Of a stretch of 64,000 nt of DNA, positions 19,722 to 28,648 are shown in pieces. The notes below the pieces were generated by a model, which worked only from the letters and a program-made list of their open reading frames with translations, was not told where the DNA came from and ran no database searches. Position numbers and translations under genes: made by a program. Source of the stretch: Paenibacillus senegalensis JC66 (lineage in GTDB: Bacteria; Bacillota; Bacilli; Paenibacillales; NBRC-103111); NCBI RefSeq assembly GCF_000285515.1, contig NZ_HE610957.1, positions 952,249 to 1,016,248 of the forward strand, in the 5' to 3' direction. How positions within the stretch are numbered: position 1 is the first letter of the stretch; each line of letters begins with the position of its first letter.

Positions 19722-19788
19722 AGTATAAAGCTTTCGGATTACAAAGTCTGTCTAACCTTGGTGACGTAAGCGCTGTTTTTTTGTCGAA
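19722..19788 (-). promoter_or_regulatory. Candidate Spo0A-dependent spoIIG promoter
   Basis: On the minus strand -10 TATACT (19727-19722) lies 21 bp from TAGACA (19754-19749), or 22 bp from TTAGAC (19755-19750). That long spacing is known for the B. subtilis spoIIG promoter. A perfect 0A box, TGTCGAA read on the plus strand, is at 19782-19788, close upstream of the -35. This matches Spo0A~P activation of a SigA promoter with an over-long spacer. Only one perfect 0A box was found. Confidence 0.6.
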
Positions 19789-19922
19789 GTTAAATAAGTA
19801 TATGCGGAAAATCCGGATTCATGACCCGGTCTTGGAAAAAGGAGGGGCAGATTTTTCCGGGAATAACGTTACCGCTTGCTGCGGCTTTGCACTAATTTCG
19901 AGTTATATGCTGTATAAGCATT

Positions 19923-19962
19923 AAAAAAGCGCTCTGCAGGCACGCTTGCCTGCAAAACGCTT
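19923..19962 (-). terminator. Strong intrinsic terminator after ftsZ
   Basis: Minus-strand hairpin with TGCAGGCA/TGCCTGCA core and AAGCG/CGCTT outer arms, followed by six U. It separates ftsZ from the spoIIG operon. Confidence 0.88.
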
Positions 19963-19983
19963 GAATAATCAAGGCCAATTCTG

Positions 19984-21123
19984 CTATTCGTTCAAATGGT
20001 TCTTGCCGCGGTTTCTAAGGAAAGTAGGAATATCGAGCTGATCATTGCTTGGCTGATTACCGAAAGGACGGATGTTGTTGGACGGGCTCTGACTTTGGTA
20101 GTTCCGATTGTCCTGACCTTCCGGAGAAGCACCCGGCTGCTTTCGCTGAGGCACGGTTTGTCCACCCGGTTTGGTTTCAAATCCGGTTGCAATGACAGTT
20201 ACTTTGATCTCCTCTTTCAAGCTTTCATCGATGATCGCACCAAAAATGACATTCACTTCGGGGTCAGAAGCGCCGATAACAATTTCAGCCGCTTCATTTA
20301 CCTCGTACAAGCTCAAATTGGAGCCGCCGGTAATGTTCATGATGACCCCTCTGGCACCTTCGATAGAGGTTTCCAGAAGCGGGCTCATGATTGCCTTCTT
20401 CGCCGCTTCAGCCGCACGATTCTCGCCTGTGCCCCAACCGATACCCATCAATGCCGAACCCCGTTCCGTCATAATGGTCTTGACATCGGCAAAGTCGAGG
20501 TTGATCAATCCCGGCACCATGATCAAGTCAGAAATGCCTTGAACCCCTTGACGCAGAACGTTATCCGCTTCGCGGAACGCCTCGATCATCGGGGTCTTCT
20601 TGTCGACAATCTCTAGCAGACGGTCATTTGGAATCACAATTAAGGTATCTACCTTTTCCTTCAAGGCATTGATTCCATACTCAGCCTGTCCTTGACGCTT
20701 GCGCCCTTCAAATGTGAATGGACGAGTGACGACACCTACGGTTAGCGCTCCGCACTCCTTGGCAATTTCAGCGATGACCGGGGCAGCACCTGTTCCAGTT
20801 CCCCCGCCCATACCAGCCGTAACAAACACCAGATCGGCTCCTGTCAGCACTTGAGTGATAGCTTCTCGAGACTCTTCTGCCGCTTTTTTGCCTACCTCGG
20901 GGTTTGCACCGGCGCCAAGCCCTCTTGTAAGCTTCTCGCCTATTTTCAGCTTAGTCTCGGATTTAGCCAGATTAAGCGCCTGGGCATCCGTGTTGACCGT
21001 AATAAATTCTACACCTTGAATTCCGTTTTCTATCATACGGTTAACCGCATTGCTACCGCCGCCACCTACACCGATGACTTTTATCGTAGCCATTTGTTCC
21101 AAATCCAAATCGAATTCAAACAT
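19984..21123 (-). CDS. ftsZ: Cell division protein FtsZ
   Basis: Tubulin-like GTPase that forms the division ring. 379 residues from [23 protein letters not shown], start chosen at the ATG behind GAGGAGGATAACAATC. The nucleotide-binding sites [13 protein letters not shown] (near 20), [14 protein letters not shown] (tubulin signature near 108-116) and the T7-loop [11 protein letters not shown] are present. The C-terminal linker is short and the tail [12 protein letters not shown] is the conserved FtsA/SepF-binding peptide. It is 73 bp downstream of ftsA and ends at a strong terminator. Confidence 0.98.
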   Translation of the reverse strand: MFEFDLDLEQMATIKVIGVGGGGSNAVNRMIENGIQGVEFITVNTDAQALNLAKSETKLKIGEKLTRGLGAGANPEVGKKAAEESREAITQVLTGADLVFVTAGMGGGTGTGAAPVIAEIAKECGALTVGVVTRPFTFEGRKRQGQAEYGINALKEKVDTLIVIPNDRLLEIVDKKTPMIEAFREADNVLRQGVQGISDLIMVPGLINLDFADVKTIMTERGSALMGIGWGTGENRAAEAAKKAIMSPLLETSIEGARGVIMNITGGSNLSLYEVNEAAEIVIGASDPEVNVIFGAIIDESLKEEIKVTVIATGFETKPGGQTVPQRKQPGASPEGQDNRNYQSQSPSNNIRPFGNQPSNDQLDIPTFLRNRGKNHLNE

Positions 21124-21196
21124 ACGATTGTTATCCTCCTCACCCATACTGTGATCACATCTGCAATGTGTTCGACCGAGATGTCGTGATCTATCT

Positions 21197-22438
21197 CTAA
21201 ATTAATTCGCTTAACCAGTTTTTGAATCTTTCAAACCATCCCTGCTCCTTATCGGCAGGCTGGGCTTTTTTGGAAGGCAGTTTCTTGGCCGGGGCCGCAG
21301 CGCTACGGTTGCGCAAAGTTTTGGTAAGGAAGATAATAATGCCAACCCCGCCTGTAAAGGAAGGGTCACGTACACCAATAAAATCCGGGGAAGCGATTCG
21401 GACTGAAGCCGATAGCTCTTCTTGTGCCACGTTCAAAATACCCGGCATAGTCATCGTTCCTCCGGTTAATACGTATCCTCCCAGTGCATCCTCGTAACCC
21501 ATGCGGGCCGCCTCAGCACGAATCAATTGGAAGATCTCCCTGACTCTTGGCTCGATAATATTCGCCAAATCTACTTGATTAAACTCCTTTTCGGAGTTGC
21601 TGCCAATTCTAGGAACCTTAAATACCTGATCGCTAGAAGCATCATTAATCGAGGCGCAAGCAAACTTCAACTTGATTTTCTCGGCATTCTCCATCTGGGT
21701 ATGAAGGCCGATGGAAATGTCGTTGCTTATGAACTCGCCGCCTATCGGCAAGGTCGAAGTAGCCGCTAAATTGCCGTTCTCAAAAACGGAGATGGTGGTC
21801 GCTCCGGCGCCAATATCTGCAAGAATCGTACCTATCGTCTTCTCATCCTTAGAAAGAGTCATATAGCCTGAACCCAAAGACATGAGGACAAGATCGGCCA
21901 CATTCAGTCCGGCCTTCTCCACTACACGGCGTAAATTATGTATAGCGGTTTTGGCTCCCGTAATAATGGTGGCCTCCACCTCCAGACGAACTCCAATCAT
22001 TCCTCTGGGGTCCTGGATCCCTTCCAGCCCATCTACTAAATACTGTTTGGGCACAATGCCGATAATTTCCCGCTCCGGCGGCAGTGCGATTACTCTTGCA
22101 GCTTGTAAGACCCGATCTATATCTTCTTCTCCGATTTCCCTATCTTCATTGGAAACGGCAACTACTCCATGGCTGGTTTGCAAACCGATATGATTGCCGG
22201 AAATTCCGACATAAACCTCTGAAATTTGAATGCCGACCATGCGCTCCGCGTGATCGACGGCATTTCGTATCGATTGTACGGTCTGATCAATATCGACAAT
22301 AGCACCCTTGCGAATACCTTCGGATTCCGCGGATCCTACGCCGATAATATTGATAGTTCCGTTAGCAACTTCCCCGATAATGGCACGAACCTTGGAAGTA
22401 CCAATGTCCAAACTGACGATGACGTCATTGTTGCTCAA
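21197..22438 (-). CDS. ftsA: Cell division protein FtsA
   Basis: Actin-like ATPase that tethers FtsZ to membrane. 413 residues: phosphate-1 motif [16 protein letters not shown] at the N-terminus, domain 1C (about 85-165), phosphate-2 [17 protein letters not shown] and the adenosine motif [13 protein letters not shown]. The C-terminus [14 protein letters not shown] is the amphipathic membrane helix. It is first in an ftsA-ftsZ pair with a 229 bp gap behind divIB that could hold a promoter (TTGCCA and GATACT on the minus strand, 18 bp apart). Confidence 0.97.
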   Translation of the reverse strand: MSNNDVIVSLDIGTSKVRAIIGEVANGTINIIGVGSAESEGIRKGAIVDIDQTVQSIRNAVDHAERMVGIQISEVYVGISGNHIGLQTSHGVVAVSNEDREIGEEDIDRVLQAARVIALPPEREIIGIVPKQYLVDGLEGIQDPRGMIGVRLEVEATIITGAKTAIHNLRRVVEKAGLNVADLVLMSLGSGYMTLSKDEKTIGTILADIGAGATTISVFENGNLAATSTLPIGGEFISNDISIGLHTQMENAEKIKLKFACASINDASSDQVFKVPRIGSNSEKEFNQVDLANIIEPRVREIFQLIRAEAARMGYEDALGGYVLTGGTMTMPGILNVAQEELSASVRIASPDFIGVRDPSFTGGVGIIIFLTKTLRNRSAAAPAKKLPSKKAQPADKEQGWFERFKNWLSELI

Positions 22439-22638
22439 TCCTAGGCACCTCCTGTTGCTTGTCCCTATTGCAGTCTAAATTTAGACCTCTGTACATATTC
22501 AACATCGTTCCTGTTTTCCCTCTTTTTTCAGCGATTTTTTATATAGTAAATAATTCCTATTTCGCAGAAATCCCATAGTATCAATTCTAACATTATTGAA
22601 TGGCAAAGAGTAGTCTATTTTGATCTTTTTTTGCTCTT

Positions 22639-22661
22639 TCAAAACAAGCCTGTAATAGGCT
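22639..22661 (-). terminator. Short hairpin after divIB
   Basis: AGCCT/AGGCT stem (5 bp, 5-base loop) followed by TGTTTTG on the minus strand, directly after the divIB stop. A weak terminator at best. Confidence 0.4.
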
Positions 22662-22667
22662 GGCTGC

Positions 22668-23474
22668 TCACTCGGCCAAGTTATTCCCCGCCTCTTCCTC
22701 CTCCAGTTCTACGGGAAGAAAGCGGTCTTGCTCCATTAGCGTAAACACCCCTGCATGGATGTCCTGATCTTTAATTTCCTGGACCAGGAGATTAAAATAC
22801 TGCAGCTTTTCTGCGAGCAAAGCTATTCTTGTGGAAACTTCAAATTGCGATTTGGTATACATCCGGATCTTATCTTCGTAAGCCTGGCTGGGATCCGGCA
22901 CAATCTCCGAAATATCGTCCAAGAGGGGCTCAGCTATGCTGCCGAGCACGCTGCACAGCTCGATCATTAGCGGATTACCCGCTTCCCATCCGCTCAGGAT
23001 AGGCCTGTCCAATGGTATCGCGAGGCCTTCAAGAGGAACGGCCGTGCCGTCTGCCAGCAGCGCCTCTCTCGCCCCCTGATCATTGATGGTAAAGGCCACC
23101 CGCTCATGCTCTGTCACTTCAATCTGCACATAACCGGGGAACTTCTTGTGAATGGCCGCTTCCCTAACGGGCTGCAGCGCTTCTATGTTTGCGATCACTT
23201 CTCGATCTTTTATAGTAAAAAAGCTGTCCCCCAGAGTAATCCCCGAGACTTGTCCAATCTCCTCAGCTGATACCATCTCGTACCCGACTATTTCAATCTC
23301 GCTTATTTTACTGATGGAAGATTGAAAGAAAAGAATGGCTAATAATGTAACAAAAAAAACGACAAGCAAAATGACCCTTTTGCGGTTAGTCCTTTTTTTC
23401 GGCCGGGCTGGTTTGATAGCCGGCACTTTTCGTTCAGCAGACAATCGATCACCTTCTAGAAATCTACTGCTCAA
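22668..23474 (-). CDS. divIB: Cell division protein FtsQ/DivIB
   Basis: Bitopic divisome protein that works with FtsL and DivIC to control septal PBP. 268 residues: basic cytoplasmic tail (about 1-32, rich in Lys/Arg), one membrane segment RVILLVVFFVTLLAILFF (33-50), then the POTRA domain (SEIEIVGYEMVSAEEIGQVSGI) and the beta domain. The start is TTG with only a distant AAAGGGGCG, a weak signal; in-frame alternatives downstream would delete the basic tail. It lies 148 bp after murA, beyond two hairpins, so it may have its own transcription start. Confidence 0.9.
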   Translation of the reverse strand: MSSRFLEGDRLSAERKVPAIKPARPKKRTNRKRVILLVVFFVTLLAILFFQSSISKISEIEIVGYEMVSAEEIGQVSGITLGDSFFTIKDREVIANIEALQPVREAAIHKKFPGYVQIEVTEHERVAFTINDQGAREALLADGTAVPLEGLAIPLDRPILSGWEAGNPLMIELCSVLGSIAEPLLDDISEIVPDPSQAYEDKIRMYTKSQFEVSTRIALLAEKLQYFNLLVQEIKDQDIHAGVFTLMEQDRFLPVELEEEEAGNNLAE

Positions 23475-23518
23475 GGATAAACGGATTCGCCCCTTTAGGA
23501 ATAGGCGCGTTTGTCAAG

Positions 23519-23564
23519 CTTCATCAGAAATTTGAAAATATGAGACTTATACTTTCTGATGAAG
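23519..23564. repeat. Perfect 12 bp inverted repeat upstream of divIB
   Basis: CTTCATCAGAAA (23519-23530) and TTTCTGATGAAG (23553-23564) are perfect inverted copies with a 22-base loop. The pair ends next to a TTGACA-like sequence on the minus strand, so it could be an operator or an RNA hairpin in front of divIB. Confidence 0.7.
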
Positions 23565-23570
23565 TGAAAA

Positions 23571-23620
23571 CGTCCTTATCCCTTCCTAGGCAGGAAGGGA
23601 CAGAAGGACGTACAGCTTAC
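23571..23620 (-). terminator. Large terminator hairpin after murA
   Basis: Minus-strand arms CGTCCTTCT..CCCTTCCT pair with AGGAAGGG..AAGGACG, then GTTTTC. It begins 2 bases after the murA stop. This implies that murA transcripts end here and divIB needs another promoter or read-through. Confidence 0.8.
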
Positions 23621-23622
23621 CA

Positions 23623-24903
23623 TCAAGACAGGAGGGTTTTTCGGCTTAGCGAGGGACAGCGGCTTATGTTTGCCCCTAGCTTGCCTAGCATTACTTCTAT
23701 TCTATCATATCCCCTATCAATATGATGCACTTCTTCAACCACCGTCGTTCCGCGGGCAGCCAGCCCGGCAATGACAAGAGCCGCTCCTGCCCGCAAATCG
23801 GTCGATTCTACTGTAGCGCCGTAAAGTCTGGGTACACCTCTTATAAAGGCTGAAGAGAGGTCTACGTGGATGTCGGCGCCCATTCTCGACAGCTCCTCCA
23901 CATGCTTGAAGCGGCCGTCAAAGATCGTTTCCTTAATGATGCTGATTCCATCCGCGAGGGCAAGCAGCACCATCATTTGCGGCTGCAAATCGGTAGGAAA
24001 TCCCGGATGAGGGGAAGTTACTACTCTCTCTACCGCCTTGGGCCTGGCCGGACACGTCACCTGGATGACATCTCCTTGGGAAACAACCTGCACACCTGCC
24101 CGCTTTAACACATGAATGACTGAAGTCAAATGGGCCGGATTGGCGTTTTCTAAGGTTACGCTGCCGCGAGTTGCTGCCGCCGCACACATTAGTGTTCCAG
24201 TTACGATTCGGTCGGAAATCACCTTGTAAGAAACCGGTTGAAGCTTGCTCACACCCTCGATCGTAATTGTATCGGTTCCGGCACCGATCATTTTCGCGCC
24301 CATGGCAATTAAATAATTCTGCAGATCCACGATTTCGGGCTCTCTGGCTGCATTGAATATTCTTGTCGTTCCTTCAGCCATAACCGCAGCCATCATAATA
24401 TTCTCCGTAGCTCCGACACTGGGGAAGTCTAATACAATATCGGCGCCTTTCAATCGTTCGGTGCGGCACAGGATGGTGTTCCCCTTCTCTTCCACCACTG
24501 CACCTAATGCTTGCAGCCCCTGCAAATGCAAATTGATTTTTCTTTCACCGATCGCGCATCCGCCAGGCTGATAAATTTGCACAGTGCCAAATCGGGCAAG
24601 TAAAGGACCCATGAGGAAAACAGACGACCGCATTTGCTTCATTAATTCTTGCGGGATGTGAGAGGAATAAATAGGCGATGTATTTAACGTTACTTTATCG
24701 CCCCGAAGCTCTGCTTTGCACCCCAGAGCGCGTAAAATGTCCAGCATCACGTGGATGTCCAACAAATCCGGTATATTCTCTAGTACGTGTGTTCCTTCAG
24801 CCATAATGCTTGCTGCAAGGATGGGCAATGCTGCGTTCTTAGCTCCATGAATTCGTATGGTTCCCGAGAGTGGTTTCCCGCCTTCGATCACCAACTTTTC
24901 CAA
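23623..24903 (-). CDS. murA: UDP-N-acetylglucosamine 1-carboxyvinyltransferase
   Basis: First committed step of peptidoglycan synthesis: transfers enolpyruvate from PEP to UDP-GlcNAc. 426 residues. The N-terminal MEKLVIEGGKPLSGTIRIHGAKNAALP includes the catalytic Lys22-Asn23 pair region. The fosfomycin-reactive cysteine is in QPGGCAIGERKINLH near residue 118. ATG follows GGAGGTGAAAC. It lies 15 bp after murB, in the same operon. A second murA copy, common in Firmicutes, cannot be ruled in or out here. Confidence 0.97.
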   Translation of the reverse strand: MEKLVIEGGKPLSGTIRIHGAKNAALPILAASIMAEGTHVLENIPDLLDIHVMLDILRALGCKAELRGDKVTLNTSPIYSSHIPQELMKQMRSSVFLMGPLLARFGTVQIYQPGGCAIGERKINLHLQGLQALGAVVEEKGNTILCRTERLKGADIVLDFPSVGATENIMMAAVMAEGTTRIFNAAREPEIVDLQNYLIAMGAKMIGAGTDTITIEGVSKLQPVSYKVISDRIVTGTLMCAAAATRGSVTLENANPAHLTSVIHVLKRAGVQVVSQGDVIQVTCPARPKAVERVVTSPHPGFPTDLQPQMMVLLALADGISIIKETIFDGRFKHVEELSRMGADIHVDLSSAFIRGVPRLYGATVESTDLRAGAALVIAGLAARGTTVVEEVHHIDRGYDRIEVMLGKLGANISRCPSLSRKTLLS

Positions 24904-24918
24904 TGTTTCACCTCCGAA

Positions 24919-25854
24919 TTACCGTTCACCCACCACCAATACTTCAGGAACCAGTTTCACATCGTATTTCTGTCCGATCACCTTCTGGATATGGTCAATG
25001 AGGGTGAGCACGTCTTCCGCTGTAGCCTGCCCCGTATTGATAATAAAGTTGGCGTGAAGAGTTGATATTTCCGCCCCTCCTACTCTCTTTCCTTTCAGCC
25101 CGGAGGCTTCAATTAGCTGTGCAGCGTAATGCCCTGGAGGATTACGGAAAACACTGCCGGCAACAGCAAGTGAAAGGGGCTGGGTTTTCAACCGTCTTTC
25201 CCTGTTTACGGCATAGGCCTCCGTAATTTTTTTAGGGTCTCCTGGAACCAGCTCCAGCACAGCCTCCGTAACGATAGCAGATCGTTCCTGAAGAATAGAA
25301 TGACGGTAAGAATACTGCAACTCTTCATTCTGCAAAATCGCCCATTCTCCATTATCCTGCAGTACTTCAGCTTGCTTAAGAATACGTGACATCTCCGACC
25401 CGTGAGCCCCGGCATTCATAAAGACGGCGCCACCAATGCTTGCGGGAATGCCTCCCGCAAACTCCAGCCCGCTTAAGCCTCGTTTGTTCGCCAATATGGC
25501 CAGCTTGATCAGCGAGAAGGCTGCACCCGCGTACACGATATTGTCTTCAAACCTTGCGTAATCCAATGCATCGGACAGCTTGATGACAATACCCCGGATT
25601 CCTTTGTCGGTTACCAGCAAGTTTGAGCCTTTCCCCAGCACAAACCAGGGAATTTGCTTTTCTTTAGCTAGACGGACAATGGATACCAGCTGCTCCTTAG
25701 TCTCCGGTATGACTAAAGCATCAGCGGGGCCTCCTATTTTCCAGTACGTGTGAGGCGCCATTGGCTCATTGGCCAGCACGGTGCCAACATTCGCAGCCTC
25801 CAGCTCAGTAATCCACGGCAGCAATAGGCTCACCCTTTCTTCAAAAAAATGCAT
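24919..25854 (-). CDS. murB: UDP-N-acetylenolpyruvoylglucosamine reductase
   Basis: FAD/NADPH enzyme that reduces the MurA product to UDP-MurNAc. 311 residues, type II MurB. FAD-binding motifs are KIGGPADALVIP, LGKGSNLLV and FAGGIPASIGGAVFMNAGAHG, and the catalytic serine lies in LAVAGSVFRNPPG. The ATG at 25854 has a poor ribosome site; a TTG at 25824, behind GAAAGGGTGAGCC, gives an N-terminus closer to other MurB proteins and could be the real start. The 213 bp gap before it is where murG normally stands. Confidence 0.95.
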   Translation of the reverse strand: MHFFEERVSLLLPWITELEAANVGTVLANEPMAPHTYWKIGGPADALVIPETKEQLVSIVRLAKEKQIPWFVLGKGSNLLVTDKGIRGIVIKLSDALDYARFEDNIVYAGAAFSLIKLAILANKRGLSGLEFAGGIPASIGGAVFMNAGAHGSEMSRILKQAEVLQDNGEWAILQNEELQYSYRHSILQERSAIVTEAVLELVPGDPKKITEAYAVNRERRLKTQPLSLAVAGSVFRNPPGHYAAQLIEASGLKGKRVGGAEISTLHANFIINTGQATAEDVLTLIDHIQKVIGQKYDVKLVPEVLVVGER

Positions 25855-26067
25855 GGGCTTTGCAGGTAGGATCGGCTGCAGCGTTTCCGCTGCTCCGGTT
25901 TTCTGCCTGGTTAACGGGTGTTTGTCACGGGTATAGTGTATCTTATGTCAAATCCCCAATAGTGTGACAAAAGCCCAATCGCAACCTGCAGCCGCATGAA
26001 AAATGTATCCACCCTCATCGCTAGTCCATCGGGTCCGGCGTGATGGCGGGCTGCAGCCGCATCCCGG

Positions 26068-27168
26068 TTACCCTCTTGAATAGCGGGAGATGTTTAATAA
26101 AATGCCAAGCGAGGTCAGCATCAAGGTCAATGAGGAGCCTCCGTAACTGATTAGCGGCAGGGTAATCCCCGTAACCGGGAACATGCCAATGACCACGCCG
26201 ACATTAATAATGACTTGGACCGCTATCATACCGGATATCCCGGCCGCGAGCAAGCTGCCGAACGTGTCGGGGGCGGTAATGGCTGCTCGCAGTCCTCTCC
26301 ATACCAATAAAGCAAACAGTACAAGAACCAGCGAGCCGCCAATGAATCCAAGCTCTTCCCCAATGATGGAAAAAATAAAATCCGTTTGCGGTTCGGGAAG
26401 GTAGCTGTATTTTTGCAAGCTGTTGCCGAAGCCAAGCCCGGCAAGACGTCCGGGGCCTATCGCATAGAGCGATTGAATAGCCTGGTAGCCGGCGCCAAGC
26501 GGGTCCTGCCACGGATCAAGAAATGCGGTAATCCTTTTCAAGCGGTACGGTGCTGCGGCAATCAGGCCGACAAACCCCGCCAGCCCTACCAGCCCCAGCA
26601 TAGCCAGATGGGAAATACGGGCTCCCGCTGTATAAATAATCAGTAAAGTGGCCCCTACCAATACCGCGCCTGTACCCAGGTCGGGCTGCAGCATGATCAG
26701 ACCGAATGCCAGCCCCATGACCGCCAGCGGGGGCAGCAGGCCGCGGGTAAATTGAGTAATTTTCCCCTGCTCCTCGGACAACAGCTTGGCCATAAAAATA
26801 ATCATTCCGATTTTCATAAATTCGGAAGGCTGGATCCCGAAGGAGCTGATGCCGAGCCAGCTTCTCGCTCCGCCCCGTATGACACCCACTCCCGGAATTA
26901 AAACGATAACTAGAAGAGCGAAGCAAACCAGCAAACCGAGCTTCGCGTATTTCTTCCAAACCCAGTAGTCCACGTTCATCGTCAAACCCATAGCTGCTAC
27001 ACCAAGGACTGCAAAAAGCAGCTGTCTTTTCACATAATACCAAGAATCCCCAAAATCATGAAAAGATAAAATAGAGCTTGCGCTGTACACCATAATGACG
27101 CCAATGGTCAGCAAGAGCAAAGTCGAAACCAACAACACCGCATCTGGAGCGGTACGTGCTTTTCCCAT
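26068..27168 (-). CDS. spoVE: SEDS-family peptidoglycan polymerase SpoVE/FtsW
   Basis: Membrane glycosyltransferase that polymerises lipid II together with a class B PBP. 366 residues, ten hydrophobic segments. Conserved SEDS motifs present are VYSASSI, GARSWLGISSFGIQPSEFMKIG, LQPDLGTG and PVTGITLPLISYGGSS. Its place in the mur cluster favours SpoVE (partner SpoVD, encoded about 5.6 kb upstream), but FtsW is not excluded since the two are very similar and the FtsW gene is not otherwise seen in the window. GTGAGGAC ribosome site precedes the ATG. Confidence 0.93.
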   Translation of the reverse strand: MGKARTAPDAVLLVSTLLLLTIGVIMVYSASSILSFHDFGDSWYYVKRQLLFAVLGVAAMGLTMNVDYWVWKKYAKLGLLVCFALLVIVLIPGVGVIRGGARSWLGISSFGIQPSEFMKIGMIIFMAKLLSEEQGKITQFTRGLLPPLAVMGLAFGLIMLQPDLGTGAVLVGATLLIIYTAGARISHLAMLGLVGLAGFVGLIAAAPYRLKRITAFLDPWQDPLGAGYQAIQSLYAIGPGRLAGLGFGNSLQKYSYLPEPQTDFIFSIIGEELGFIGGSLVLVLFALLVWRGLRAAITAPDTFGSLLAAGISGMIAVQVIINVGVVIGMFPVTGITLPLISYGGSSLTLMLTSLGILLNISRYSRG

Positions 27169-27209
27169 GTCCTCACATCCTTCAACAAGATGGGACAGCC
27201 AGAGCTTGG

Positions 27210-28646
27210 TTATCCCCTTGTTAAAAGATTATGCACGGACTGCTTAAACATGCTCCCCCGTTCCTCAAAGGAGGCAAACATGTCCCAGCTCGCACAGCAT
27301 GGCGACAATAGCAGAATGTCCCCCTCCTTGCAGAGGGAAGCTGCTGATTGGACAGCCTGATCCATTGCTTCCTCGGGATCCGCTGCATCCACGCGCACAA
27401 CATGCCCGACATTCGCCTGTTGGGCGGCATTAGCCAGCTTGTGGCGCGTCTCCCCTAAGGCGATGAGGCCTTTCAGCTTCGCCTGGAATATCGGGATCAA
27501 TTCCTCAAAGCCGGAGTCAGGCTTGTCTTTTTGCCGGTCCAGTCCGCCTGCAATCAGGACGACCGGACGATCGAATCCTTCCAGCGCCTTAATCGTGGCT
27601 GTGGCATTCGTCGATTTGGAATTGTTGTATATGAGCACTCCCTGGTGCTCCGCGACCCATTCCAAGCGGTGCTCCACCCCGCGAAATTGCCGCAAGGACT
27701 CCGCGATTACCGTCAGCGATACTCCTGCGGCAATGGCAATGGCAGCCGCCGCCAGCGCATTCTCGAGATTGAAGGAGCCCGGCACGCCTACCTCGGAGGC
27801 CCGCAAAATATGCCTCATGTCTCCTCCGGCCGGCCGATACACGATATCTCTCTCCAACTGCCCGCTTTCCGCATGGCGGCGTATAAACACGCCTTCCTCC
27901 AGCTGTTCCTTTGTAGAAAAAGGAAGAACTTTGGCGGTTAATTGGGAAGCGAGCCTGCGGCACTCGCCATCATCCCAATTCAAAACGGCTATGTCCTCCT
28001 TACACTGGTTCGCAAACAGCTTGAATTTAGAGGCGGTATAATCTTTCATTGTGCCGTGATAATCCAAATGAGTTTCCGAGACATTGAGCAGACAAGCGAT
28101 CTGCGGGCGAAAGCGCTGCGTACCTTTAAGCTGAAAACTGCTTAATTCTGCAACCAGCCACTGGTCCTTTTCCGCTTGCATCGCAGCATCAGCCAGCGGC
28201 CTGCCGATATTGCCGGCCACGATCGGCCGCAATCCGGAAGCCTCCAGCATTTCTCCTACCCATGTCGTTGTGGTCGTTTTCCCGTTGGAGCCTGTTATGC
28301 CGATAATAGGCGCCCGGCTGACGACATAGGCGAGCTCCACCTCCGTCACGACTTCGATACCAAGCTTTTCCGCTTGTTTGATCGGATCGGCCCTATAGGG
28401 AATTCCCGGATTTTTAACAACCAGTTCCACTTCCCTGCTGATCAGACCCGGGGGATGCTCGCCACAAACAACAGAAATACCCAGCGCCTCCAACTCGTCG
28501 GCTTCCGGGCATTGCTCACGCGATTTCAAATCGTTGGCGGTAACCACCGCCCCCCAGCTGTGCAGTAATTTGGCTGCTGCCGCCCCGCTTCGGGCAAGTC
28601 CGATAACCACAACCTGTTTGTTCTTATACTCATAAGGCTCCTTCAT
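27210..28646 (-). CDS. murD: UDP-N-acetylmuramoyl-L-alanine--D-glutamate ligase
   Basis: Adds D-glutamate to UDP-MurNAc-L-Ala. 478 residues with the start at MKEPYEYKNKQVVVIGLARSG; a longer reading would enter mraY. ATP-binding GITGSNGKTTTT, then LNVSETHLDYHGT and YNNSKSTNATAT, are the Mur ligase consensus points. The ATG is 3 bases after the mraY stop, so translation is coupled. Rossmann-like N-terminal domain, central ATPase and C-terminal domain are all present. Confidence 0.97.
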   Translation of the reverse strand: MKEPYEYKNKQVVVIGLARSGAAAAKLLHSWGAVVTANDLKSREQCPEADELEALGISVVCGEHPPGLISREVELVVKNPGIPYRADPIKQAEKLGIEVVTEVELAYVVSRAPIIGITGSNGKTTTTTWVGEMLEASGLRPIVAGNIGRPLADAAMQAEKDQWLVAELSSFQLKGTQRFRPQIACLLNVSETHLDYHGTMKDYTASKFKLFANQCKEDIAVLNWDDGECRRLASQLTAKVLPFSTKEQLEEGVFIRRHAESGQLERDIVYRPAGGDMRHILRASEVGVPGSFNLENALAAAAIAIAAGVSLTVIAESLRQFRGVEHRLEWVAEHQGVLIYNNSKSTNATATIKALEGFDRPVVLIAGGLDRQKDKPDSGFEELIPIFQAKLKGLIALGETRHKLANAAQQANVGHVVRVDAADPEEAMDQAVQSAASLCKEGDILLLSPCCASWDMFASFEERGSMFKQSVHNLLTRG

Positions 28647-28648
28647 CG

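Noticed and set aside
25925..26020. 28-codon frame in the place of murG
   Set aside because: No ribosome site and no similarity to MurG that I can see.
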